Source of the DNA: Candidatus Parcubacteria bacterium
Lineage (GTDB): Bacteria; Patescibacteriota; Patescibacteriia; Patescibacteriales; UBA12075
Direction: 5' to 3'
NCBI GenBank assembly: GCA_023140595.1
Contig: JAGLLI010000082.1
Coordinates: 1 to 9,898 of the forward strand
Length of the DNA: 9,898 nt
The position numbers were made by a program, and so were the translations under genes. Positions within the stretch are counted from its first letter, which is position 1. The number at the start of each line of letters is the position of its first letter. Positions 4,648-9,898 of the stretch are shown piece after piece. The notes below the pieces were generated by a model. The model was not told where the DNA came from. It saw only the letters and a program-made list of their open reading frames with translations, and searched no databases.

Positions 4648-6939
4648 ATGATTGAAAAAATATTACACATAGCACACATTGGACGCTTTGAAGAATATTC
4701 AGCCAACGGAGATGTTGAATTAAAAAAAGTTACTACAATTTTTGCAGAAAACGGAAAAGGCAAAACTACCTTATCTGCTATATTTCGTTCACTCAAAAGC
4801 AATACACCGATATTTATAACTGAACGTACTACTCTTGGTCACACCACCGCACCTAAAGTTAAAATTAGAATTTATAATCAGGACTATACTTTTGATGCAA
4901 CATGGGACAATCCCTATCCCAAAATAGAAATATTTGATTCTGTTTTTATTGATAGGAACGTTTTTTCAGGAGAACACGTTGAACATGAACATAAGAAAAA
5001 TCTCTATAGATTTGTCGTAGGAGAAACTGGTGTAGAACTTGCTAAAAAAGTTGACGAGCTAGTAGAAAATACTAAAAATAAAACTAATGAAATCGGTCTA
5101 AAGTCAACTGATATTCAAAAATATATATTCGGAAGCAATACTTCGATTGATCAATTCATAGGCTTAAAACAAGAACCAAATATTATTGATTTAATCAAAG
5201 AAAAAGAAGAAGAAATTGAAGCAATAACAAAATCCAAACTATTAATTTCTAAGCCACAATTACAGAAAATTGTATTACCAGACTATCCAACTGCCAGTAT
5301 CACAGCATTGCTTCAAAAACAAATTTCCGATATTTCAAAAATAGCTGAAGAGAAAACAAAAAAACATATATCTGATAATCTAGGAGAGAACGGAGAGCCT
5401 TGGATAGAAGAAGGAATAGTTTACGCCAAGAATAATGAATGCCCATTCTGCGGACAAGACATAGAGGGTAATCACCTAATAAGCGCTTATAACGATTTTT
5501 TCAATACTGGCTATAAGGAGTTTAAAGAAGAAATATTGTCTTCCTCTCAACACTTTAATGCACAATTTTCTGAATCGACGTTAATTATTATTCAAAGAAA
5601 TATAACAACTAACGATTCACTATTTGATTTTTGGAAACAATATACCCCACTTAACCAAACTAGCACAGTTTCGTTTGATGATATACAAGATGCATGGAAA
5701 ATAATTCGCTCTCTTACAGTTGAGTTATATGCAAAAAAGAATCTTTCCCCTCTTGATCAAATTCAAATCACTAACGATTTACAAGAAGCAATACGAAAAT
5801 ATGTAGAGCTTATTGAAGAATTAAAAAAATATAATAAAGACATTGATGATTTCAATATACTAATACAAAAGAAGAAGCTAGAAGCAGGTGGAGGAGATTT
5901 GGTAAATTCAAATAAAGACCTTGAAAAATTAAAAAATATATCAAATAGACATACTCCTGCGTTAATAAAATTATGTGAAGAATATCAAAAACTATCAAAA
6001 GAAAAAATTGACTTTGAAAAACAAAAAAAAGATGCTAAAAAAGAACTAGACGAATACACTGATACTATATTTCAAAAATATCAAGAGAATATAAACAAGT
6101 TTTTAATTAAATTCGGTGCAGGATTCGTAATTGATAAAACTACTACTGGCTATAGCGGAGGTAAACCAAGCTCAAGCTACTCAATTAAAATAAATGATAT
6201 TTCTGTAGGTCTTGGAGACACGAGAGTATTCGGCAGACCATGTTTTCGAAATATTTTAAGTCAAGGAGATAAAAACGCATTAGCTTTCGCTTTTTTCCTA
6301 GCACGTCTTGAGCAAGATGATGATATTGAAAATAAAATTCTCGTGTTTGATGACCCCATATGTAGCCTTGATGAACAACGCAAAACTTGCACAAAACAAG
6401 AAATTCTAAATTTTGGAAGAAAAAGTAAACAATGCATTGTTATGTCACATGATAAATATTTTCTACGTTCAGTATGGAACAAATGTCCAAGTAGTGACAT
6501 TAAATCTCTTCAAATTGAGCGATCAAGCACAGGAAGTTCAATTAATTTCTGGGATATAATAACAGACACGAAAGGAGAATATTTTGATGACTTCTATAAA
6601 ATGCTTGAATTCATACAAAACGGCGTAAGCACGGATGACGAACGAAGAAATATAGCCAGATGTATAAGGCCTGTACTCGAAGGATATCTAAGAATTAAAT
6701 TTCCTGAAAAATTTAAAGAGAATGAGTGGCTTGGTGACTTTATATCTACTGTCAGAGCTAGTCAAACAGGGTCTTCACTTGAAACATTTAAAAATAATCA
6801 TTTAGATAGCATTGATGATATTAATGAATATTCAAAAAAATATCACCATAGGAGTAATCCGAACGCAAGCTCAGAAAGTATAAACGATACAGAGTTAAAA
6901 ACTCATGTTGAAAGAACTTTAAAATTATTAAATGAATAA
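4648..6939 (+). CDS. AAA_13-type ATPase, RloC/PrrC anticodon-nuclease-like
   Basis: A 763-aa ABC/SMC-type ATPase of the AAA_13 (PF13166) kind, the group containing the anticodon nucleases RloC and PrrC. The N-terminal Walker A is AENGKGKTT (33-41); Ala replaces the usual first Gly. Coiled-coil stretches (about 180-240 and 370-485) flank a zinc-hook-like CPFC (Cys265, Cys268), as in RloC. The C-terminal ATPase half has the signature LSQGDKNALAFAFFLA (537-552), Walker B ILVFDDPICSLDEQR (564-578) and H-loop VMSHD (His601). Beyond it, RPVLE (Arg674, Glu678) shows the R-x3-E spacing of the PrrC nuclease triad, and KYHHR (His733/734) could supply the His. The spacing to that His is longer than in PrrC. 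RNA cleavage is therefore a hypothesis; the ATPase assignment is firm. It would act as a DNA- or phage-sensing abortive defence protein. No type I restriction genes are nearby. Confidence 0.85.
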   Translation: MIEKILHIAHIGRFEEYSANGDVELKKVTTIFAENGKGKTTLSAIFRSLKSNTPIFITERTTLGHTTAPKVKIRIYNQDYTFDATWDNPYPKIEIFDSVFIDRNVFSGEHVEHEHKKNLYRFVVGETGVELAKKVDELVENTKNKTNEIGLKSTDIQKYIFGSNTSIDQFIGLKQEPNIIDLIKEKEEEIEAITKSKLLISKPQLQKIVLPDYPTASITALLQKQISDISKIAEEKTKKHISDNLGENGEPWIEEGIVYAKNNECPFCGQDIEGNHLISAYNDFFNTGYKEFKEEILSSSQHFNAQFSESTLIIIQRNITTNDSLFDFWKQYTPLNQTSTVSFDDIQDAWKIIRSLTVELYAKKNLSPLDQIQITNDLQEAIRKYVELIEELKKYNKDIDDFNILIQKKKLEAGGGDLVNSNKDLEKLKNISNRHTPALIKLCEEYQKLSKEKIDFEKQKKDAKKELDEYTDTIFQKYQENINKFLIKFGAGFVIDKTTTGYSGGKPSSSYSIKINDISVGLGDTRVFGRPCFRNILSQGDKNALAFAFFLARLEQDDDIENKILVFDDPICSLDEQRKTCTKQEILNFGRKSKQCIVMSHDKYFLRSVWNKCPSSDIKSLQIERSSTGSSINFWDIITDTKGEYFDDFYKMLEFIQNGVSTDDERRNIARCIRPVLEGYLRIKFPEKFKENEWLGDFISTVRASQTGSSLETFKNNHLDSIDDINEYSKKYHHRSNPNASSESINDTELKTHVERTLKLLNE

Positions 6940-6942
6940 AGA

Positions 6943-6997
6943 GTTTTGAGTTTTAGAAATTCACCCCTTTAATTCCCCTCTTTCAAAAATCCAAAAC
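6943..6997 (+). repeat. Gene-end hairpin with conserved C-rich loop, copy 2
   Basis: A 17-bp stem (6943-6959 with 6981-6997) surrounds a 21-nt loop. Fourteen positions are Watson-Crick pairs and one is G-U. The loop matches copy 1 (3769-3789) at 19 of 21 positions. The stem starts 3 nt after the stop codon, exactly as in copy 1. GAGTTTTG before, and CCAAAACAAAAAA plus CAAATTT after, are also conserved. The middle of both stem arms differs from copy 1, yet the two arms still pair with each other. Confidence 0.85.
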
Positions 6998-7132
6998 AAA
7001 AAAACAAATTTATAATAATGTAGCCTATCAAATTCTTAGAATTTATTGAAAATATTTTCTGAACTTCTCCGCTACCGCTCCGACCCCGCTGCGCTTGAGC
7101 TCCACTCCACTACGTTGCGTTCTGCTCAGGGC
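6998..7132. other. Spacer between hairpin and attC-like site
   Basis: An AT-rich start is followed by a GC-richer stretch with GCTACCGCTCCGACC and similar short repeats. I see no gene. A frame that runs through this area into the attC-like site (7095-7277) looks spurious. Confidence 0.4.
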
Positions 7133-7230
7133 GTATAACAAAGTATATCTGGAAAATTGCTCGGCTCGCAATTTTCCCAAATCCCGATCCCCTGCGGGTC
7201 TCGGGATTTCAGATATACTAAACGTTAATG
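7133..7230 (+). other. attC-like recombination site 1
   Basis: A 98-bp site with integron attC architecture. It contains an R''-like GTATAAC (7133-7139), then L'' AGTATATCTG (7142-7151), two inner hairpins, L' CAGATATACT (7210-7219, perfect complement of L'') and R' GTTAATG (7224-7230, close to GTTRRRY). The first inner hairpin is GGAAAATTGC/GCAATTTTCC (7151-7160 with 7168-7177) with loop TCGGCTC. The second is AAATCCCGA/TCGGGATTT (7179-7187 with 7201-7209). Unpaired AA and AAAC separate the R and L boxes. The usual extrahelical base in the L arm is not seen. The site shares its whole layout with the one at 7581. Confidence 0.7.
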
Positions 7231-7254
7231 CTTTATTTTTAAAACGTTTTAAAT

Positions 7255-7392
7255 ATGGACCAACAGAAGCTATGTAAAACGAAATGGCGTGAAGCCAAGA
7301 TTAAACCAACTAACACATTCGCCAGAAAAACTTCTTCTGTCTATCATGCATACAAGTCTTCGTTTATTGAAGCTGTTGCGAAGAAAAAATAA
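7255..7392 (+). CDS. Small basic 45-aa cassette protein
   Basis: A 45-codon gene from ATG 7255 to TAA 7390-7392, starting MDQQKLCKTKWREAKIK and ending EAVAKKK. It is the only plausible gene between the two attC-like sites, so it would be the cargo of a ~0.5-kb cassette. The protein is strongly basic (many Lys), has one Cys and no membrane segment. I do not recognise a family. There is no Shine-Dalgarno site. The ATG lies 24 nt after the R' box of the upstream site, the usual place for a cassette gene. Small basic cassette proteins may bind nucleic acid, but that is a guess. It could also be a chance frame. Confidence 0.5.
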   Translation: MDQQKLCKTKWREAKIKPTNTFARKTSSVYHAYKSSFIEAVAKKK

Positions 7393-7413
7393 AGCATTAA
7401 AAACAAACTCTGC

Positions 7414-7570
7414 GGATTTGCTTTTCAAAATTTGGGTGAGGATATATATATTTTAATCTAGATTATAATATAGATTATTTTAAATCGGTAATCTAAAGCA
7501 AATCCTTGCCCGCTACGCTCTCACCCTCAAATTTTATAAATATTAATTTTAATAAGGAATAAAATTTGAG
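7414..7570. other. Cluster of overlapping inverted repeats
   Basis: Three paired segments follow the 45-aa gene. GGATTTGCTTT (7414-7424) pairs with 7495-7505 (11 bp, perfect). AAAATTTGGGTGAG (7427-7440) pairs with 7520-7535, with a 2-nt bulge. CTCAAATTTTAT (7526-7537) pairs with 7559-7570 (12 bp, perfect, 21-nt loop). The first two cross each other, and the second and third compete for the same bases. This could form a pseudoknot or a switching RNA fold, or be a decayed gene-end hairpin. No coding sequence is seen here. Confidence 0.55.
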
Positions 7571-7580
7571 TCTTCGGATC

Positions 7581-7746
7581 GTACAACAAGGTATATGCGG
7601 AAAAAGGCTCGACCCGCCTTTTTCCCAAATTCGCTTCCCTATCTGCGAGAGCATATTACGTTCAGAGTATTTACATAATTCATTTCGTATACAAAATTAA
7701 TCTAATAAATCCGGAAAGCGAACTTCGCATATACCAAATGTTAGGC
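7581..7746 (+). other. attC-like recombination site 2
   Basis: A 166-bp site built like site 1. It contains an R''-like GTACAAC (7581-7587), L'' GGTATATGCG (7590-7599), an inner hairpin GGAAAAAGGC/GCCTTTTTCC (7599-7608 with 7616-7625) with loop TCGACCC, and CCCAAATTCGCTTCC. After a longer AT-rich loop come GGAAAGCGAA (7713-7722, pairs with TTCGCTTCC), L' CGCATATACC (7726-7735, perfect complement of L'') and R' GTTAGGC (7740-7746, an exact GTTRRRY). R'' and R' pair poorly outside AAC/GTT. The inner hairpins of sites 1 and 2 differ in sequence but keep pairing. Confidence 0.75.
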
Positions 7747-7804
7747 GCAATTCAAAGAATATTTTTTTTATAATAAGGAGTTTTGATAGGCAAAAATCAT
7801 TTAA
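7747..7804. other. End of the cassette region
   Basis: Short AT-rich stretch after the last attC-like site. It contains AATAAGGAGTTTTGATAGG: a Shine-Dalgarno-like AAGGAG is followed only by a frame that ends at once. No gene is seen. Confidence 0.35.
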
Positions 7805-7842
7805 AAAAAATTCCGGTTGGCTTTAAAAAATCGGGATTTTTT
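7805..7842 (+). terminator. Rho-independent terminator before the peptidase gene
   Basis: AAAAAATTCCG (7805-7815) pairs with CGGGATTTTTT (7832-7842), with one G-U pair. It ends in a six-T run on the plus strand, and the A run makes it possibly bidirectional. It insulates the peptidase unit from the cassette region. Confidence 0.65.
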
Positions 7843-7845
7843 AAT

Positions 7846-7875
7846 TTGCATTAAAGCATTTATTCAGGGTATAAT
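7846..7875 (+). promoter_or_regulatory. Promoter of the M23 peptidase gene
   Basis: A perfect TATAAT (7870-7875) lies 18 bp after TTGCAT (7846-7851, 3 of 6 for the -35). Transcription should begin near 7882, giving an approximately 88-nt leader before the TTG start at 7970. Confidence 0.6.
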
Positions 7876-7969
7876 ATAGGCAGTTAAGAATAAATATATA
7901 AAATATTATCAGCATAAAAATATACGACAGCGCCCAAAACAAAGCAAAGGAAAAGCTTTTTTAAATATA

Positions 7970-9310
7970 TTGGCGATTATAGCTATTCAGGGCGTGAAAT
8001 TAGCGGCTTATTTAAAGAAATTTTTAAGCTTTTTTTTTGTTTTTGCCATATTTAAGCCTTTATATTTTATTTTCCGCTTATTTTTTTATAAAGTAATTAT
8101 TAAAGCATATTGCGCGCAAAGGTCATTGTTTAAAAAATTAGGCTGGAATAATATCGGGAAGAATTTTTTTTCCTTTATGTTTAATCAACGTCTTGTCCAT
8201 GTGCTGGTTGTGATTATTACTTGTTTATTATTATTTATTAATCTTTCAAGCAAAACCGAGGCCGGCGGCTTAACGGACTTGGCGCACAAAACCATATTAG
8301 CCAGTTTAATTAATCCCGAATTTAGCGTTAATAACGATGCTGACGAGCAATTAATCATAGAAACATTTGACAGGGAAGCGACAATTTCTCCAACTCAGCA
8401 AAGCTATCTTGATAATTTGGGGAGTTTTAAAGCTCAGCCGCGAGTGATTATGGAAAACAATATGGAAGATGATGAATTTACGCAAATAATTAAAAATGGC
8501 GCTTCAATTGTCAAACCGGAAATGGCGGAAACAAAAATAACCAAAAGAGACAGAGAAGAGATTATTACGCATAAAGTTCAGCCAGGTGATAGTGTCAGCA
8601 CAATTGCGCAAAATTACGGAATAAGCGTCAGTACGATTTTATGGGAAAACAGTTTAAGCGCTTACAGCATAATCAGGCCTGGTGATAATTTGGATATATT
8701 GCCAATGAGCGGGATTACATATAAGATTAAAAGCGGAGACAGCATCAGCAAAATTGCCAAAAATTACAGTATTGAAGAGGAAAAGATTATATCCGCAAAC
8801 AAGCTGGCAAATAATTCTTTGCAAATCGGACAAAAATTAATTATCCCAGGAGCGAAAAAGGCGATTTATTCTTCTTATAAACCGACAACATACACCGGTT
8901 TTGCGGCAATTAAAAATATTGTTAAAGCGCCAAGCGCTAAGCCTGTTGTCGGTAATAAAATGAATTGGCCGACAGTCGGCAAGAGAATTACCCAGTATTA
9001 TTCCTGGCGGCACCATGGTTTGGATATTGCCAATAAAACCGGCACCCCTCTCTACGCCGCTGATGCCGGCACAGTAGAAGTCGTTGGCTGGGGAACGGGC
9101 TATGGCAATCAAATTGTGATTAATCACGGTGGCGGCAAGAAAACAAGATACGCCCATTGTTCAAAATTTTACGTAAAAAAAGGCGATACTGTTGCCAAGG
9201 GGCAGACAATCGCCGCCATGGGTTCAACCGGCTGGTCTACTGGTTCGCATATTCATTTTGAAGTTATTATCAATGGCGCTAAAAAGAATCCTTTGAATTA
9301 TATTAGATAA
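7970..9310 (+). CDS. M23 peptidase with two LysM domains (membrane-anchored)
   Basis: A 446-aa murein endopeptidase of the LytM/M23 class, expected to cut peptide cross-links in the cell wall outside the membrane. The N-terminus is hydrophobic (about 15-45), and a clear membrane helix lies at 76-92 (VHVLVVIITCLLLFINL). LysM 1 spans about 200-245 (HKVQPGDSVSTIAQNYGIS) and LysM 2 about 249-293 (YKIKSGDSISKIAKNYSIE); both would bind peptidoglycan. The M23 domain (about 333-446) has all its metal and catalytic residues: His348 and Asp352 (HHGLD), His396 (YAHC), and His427 and His429 (HIHFE). The start is uncertain. The frame is open from 7880 with no ATG; TTG 7970 is the likeliest, although an AAAGGA lies about 17 nt upstream. 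A small membrane-protein gene follows after 6 nt. Confidence 0.9.
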   Translation: MAIIAIQGVKLAAYLKKFLSFFFVFAIFKPLYFIFRLFFYKVIIKAYCAQRSLFKKLGWNNIGKNFFSFMFNQRLVHVLVVIITCLLLFINLSSKTEAGGLTDLAHKTILASLINPEFSVNNDADEQLIIETFDREATISPTQQSYLDNLGSFKAQPRVIMENNMEDDEFTQIIKNGASIVKPEMAETKITKRDREEIITHKVQPGDSVSTIAQNYGISVSTILWENSLSAYSIIRPGDNLDILPMSGITYKIKSGDSISKIAKNYSIEEEKIISANKLANNSLQIGQKLIIPGAKKAIYSSYKPTTYTGFAAIKNIVKAPSAKPVVGNKMNWPTVGKRITQYYSWRHHGLDIANKTGTPLYAADAGTVEVVGWGTGYGNQIVINHGGGKKTRYAHCSKFYVKKGDTVAKGQTIAAMGSTGWSTGSHIHFEVIINGAKKNPLNYIR

Positions 9311-9316
9311 ATTTTT

Positions 9317-9565
9317 ATGAATATTATTATCGGTTTAATTATTATGGCTGTCGGTTTTGCGTTTATTGTTAAGACTGAATGGTTTTTAAATAATTTTGGA
9401 AGAGTTTCTTTCTTTGAGCAGCATTTGGCAACTTCAGGCGGAACGCGCCTTGGTTATAAACTGTTAGGTATGGTAATTATGTTTATTGGTTTGCTATTCG
9501 CGATTAATTTAATCGGAGGTTTTACGTCTTGGGTTTTAGGACCGGTGATTAGGTTGTATAATTGA
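9317..9565 (+). CDS. Small two-helix membrane protein
   Basis: An 82-aa protein with two predicted membrane helices (residues about 2-18, IIIGLIIMAVGFAFIV, and 48-66, LLGMVIMFIGLLFAINLIG) joined by a soluble loop (FGRVSFFEQHLATSGGTRLG). It starts 6 nt after the M23 peptidase stop, so the two are almost certainly cotranscribed. I do not recognise a named family. A role in the envelope beside the peptidase is suggested by position only. It looks complete. Confidence 0.8.
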   Translation: MNIIIGLIIMAVGFAFIVKTEWFLNNFGRVSFFEQHLATSGGTRLGYKLLGMVIMFIGLLFAINLIGGFTSWVLGPVIRLYN

Positions 9566-9579
9566 TTAAATTGTGAATT

Positions 9580-9607
9580 TTGACAAAAAATTCAGATATG
9601 CTATGTT
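9580..9607 (+). promoter_or_regulatory. Promoter of the small basic protein gene, near-leaderless
   Basis: A perfect TTGACA (9580-9585) is followed by a 16-bp spacer and TATGTT (9602-9607, 4 of 6). Transcription would start near 9614, about 5 nt before ATG 9619. This argues for ATG 9619 rather than TTG 9580 as the start codon. Confidence 0.5.
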
Positions 9608-9618
9608 TAAATAAATAT

Positions 9619-9810
9619 ATGCGACAATACACAACTCAACAAACTAAACTTAAAACTAAGCATCTTTATCCGTTACTTACAATAAAAGATCGGCTTTTAA
9701 CGTGGCAAAAAGCAAAAGGTATGTGGAAAAATAAGCCAAATGCTATTACGGAATTAAAAAAAATAAGAAAAGGATGGACGCGAACATCAACGCCTTTGCT
9801 TAAAATTTAG
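9619..9810 (+). CDS. Small basic protein, possibly antitoxin-like
   Basis: A 63-aa basic protein from ATG 9619. An in-frame TTG at 9580 would overlap the -35 box and is less likely. The segment LLTWQKAKGMWKNKP..ITELKKIRKGW is reminiscent of the C-terminal tail of VapB/AbrB-type antitoxins (GxWKD followed by a basic RKxW helix). No DNA-binding swapped-hairpin or ribbon-helix-helix part is obvious, and no toxin gene follows within the window. The resemblance is by eye and weak. It has its own promoter upstream and a terminator about 30 nt downstream, so it is a one-gene unit. Confidence 0.55.
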   Translation: MRQYTTQQTKLKTKHLYPLLTIKDRLLTWQKAKGMWKNKPNAITELKKIRKGWTRTSTPLLKI

Positions 9811-9838
9811 TATTTATTTAAACTGTCCAGCCAATAAC

Positions 9839-9873
9839 ATCTTGCACCTCTTAAAGGAACGCAAGATTTTTTT
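9839..9873 (+). terminator. Rho-independent terminator
   Basis: ATCTTGC (9839-9845) pairs with GCAAGAT (9861-9867), with inner CCT/AGG pairing, and is followed by a seven-T run (9867-9873). It ends the unit containing the small basic protein. Confidence 0.8.
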
Positions 9874-9898
9874 AAAAATCTAAAATGGGTATATACTC

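Noticed and set aside
6185..6500. Two minus-strand frames
   Set aside because: Both are opposite the signature and Walker B region of the AAA ATPase.
7095..7277. Plus-strand frame of 60 codons after the AAA ATPase
   Set aside because: It runs straight through the palindromic arms of attC-like site 1 and overlaps the start of the 45-aa gene in another frame; the composition is driven by the repeats.
7414..7570. CRISPR array or tandem repeat
   Set aside because: The repeated segments are inverted, differ from each other and are not regularly spaced; no CRISPR array or cas gene is present in the window.
8837..9157. Minus-strand frame of 106 codons
   Set aside because: It lies opposite the LysM/M23 domains of an intact peptidase gene, with no start signals of its own.

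Overview
The window is AT-rich, with no rRNA, tRNA or universally conserved housekeeping gene to fix its taxonomy. The style suggests Candidatus Patescibacteria (CPR) or a similar small-genome lineage: a two-LysM M23 peptidase without an ATG start, a tiny two-helix membrane protein beside it, near-leaderless promoters, few Shine-Dalgarno sites and an IS150-group IS3 element. This assignment is an inference. All clear genes end in TAA.

Layout. 26-1387: a complete IS3-family element on the minus strand (orfA, orfB, 28-bp terminal inverted repeats, 3-bp target duplication). It splits a ~35-bp sequence that recurs intact at 4494-4528. 1510-3748: four plus-strand genes, namely an RBBP9/YdeN-like serine hydrolase, a GIY-YIG nuclease fused to an EVE/PUA-like domain, and an overlapping pair of a small antitoxin-like protein and a Fic protein. 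3752-3806: a 17-bp-stem hairpin. 3876-4528: an attC-like half-site, then a ~550-bp unit bounded by ~60-bp inverted repeats that carries an 88-aa Cys-rich gene on the minus strand, then the other half-site. 4648-6939: a RloC/PrrC-like AAA_13 ATPase, followed by a second hairpin with nearly the same loop as the first (6943-6997). 7133-7230 and 7581-7746: two attC-like recombination sites flanking a 45-codon gene. 7805-7842: a terminator. 7846-9873: an ordinary chromosomal-looking unit (promoter, M23/LysM peptidase, small membrane protein, small basic protein, terminator).

Interpretation. The stretch from about 1400 to 7746 looks like part of an integron-type cassette array without a visible integrase (a CALIN-like cluster). 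Its cargo is typical of defence or toxin-antitoxin functions: a modified-DNA nuclease candidate, a Fic module and an anticodon-nuclease-like ATPase. Two unlike genes, Fic and the AAA ATPase, each end exactly 3 nt before the same kind of hairpin. Its loop is conserved and its stem sequence varies while remaining paired. The attC-like sites and this gene-end hairpin are the most notable features of the window.
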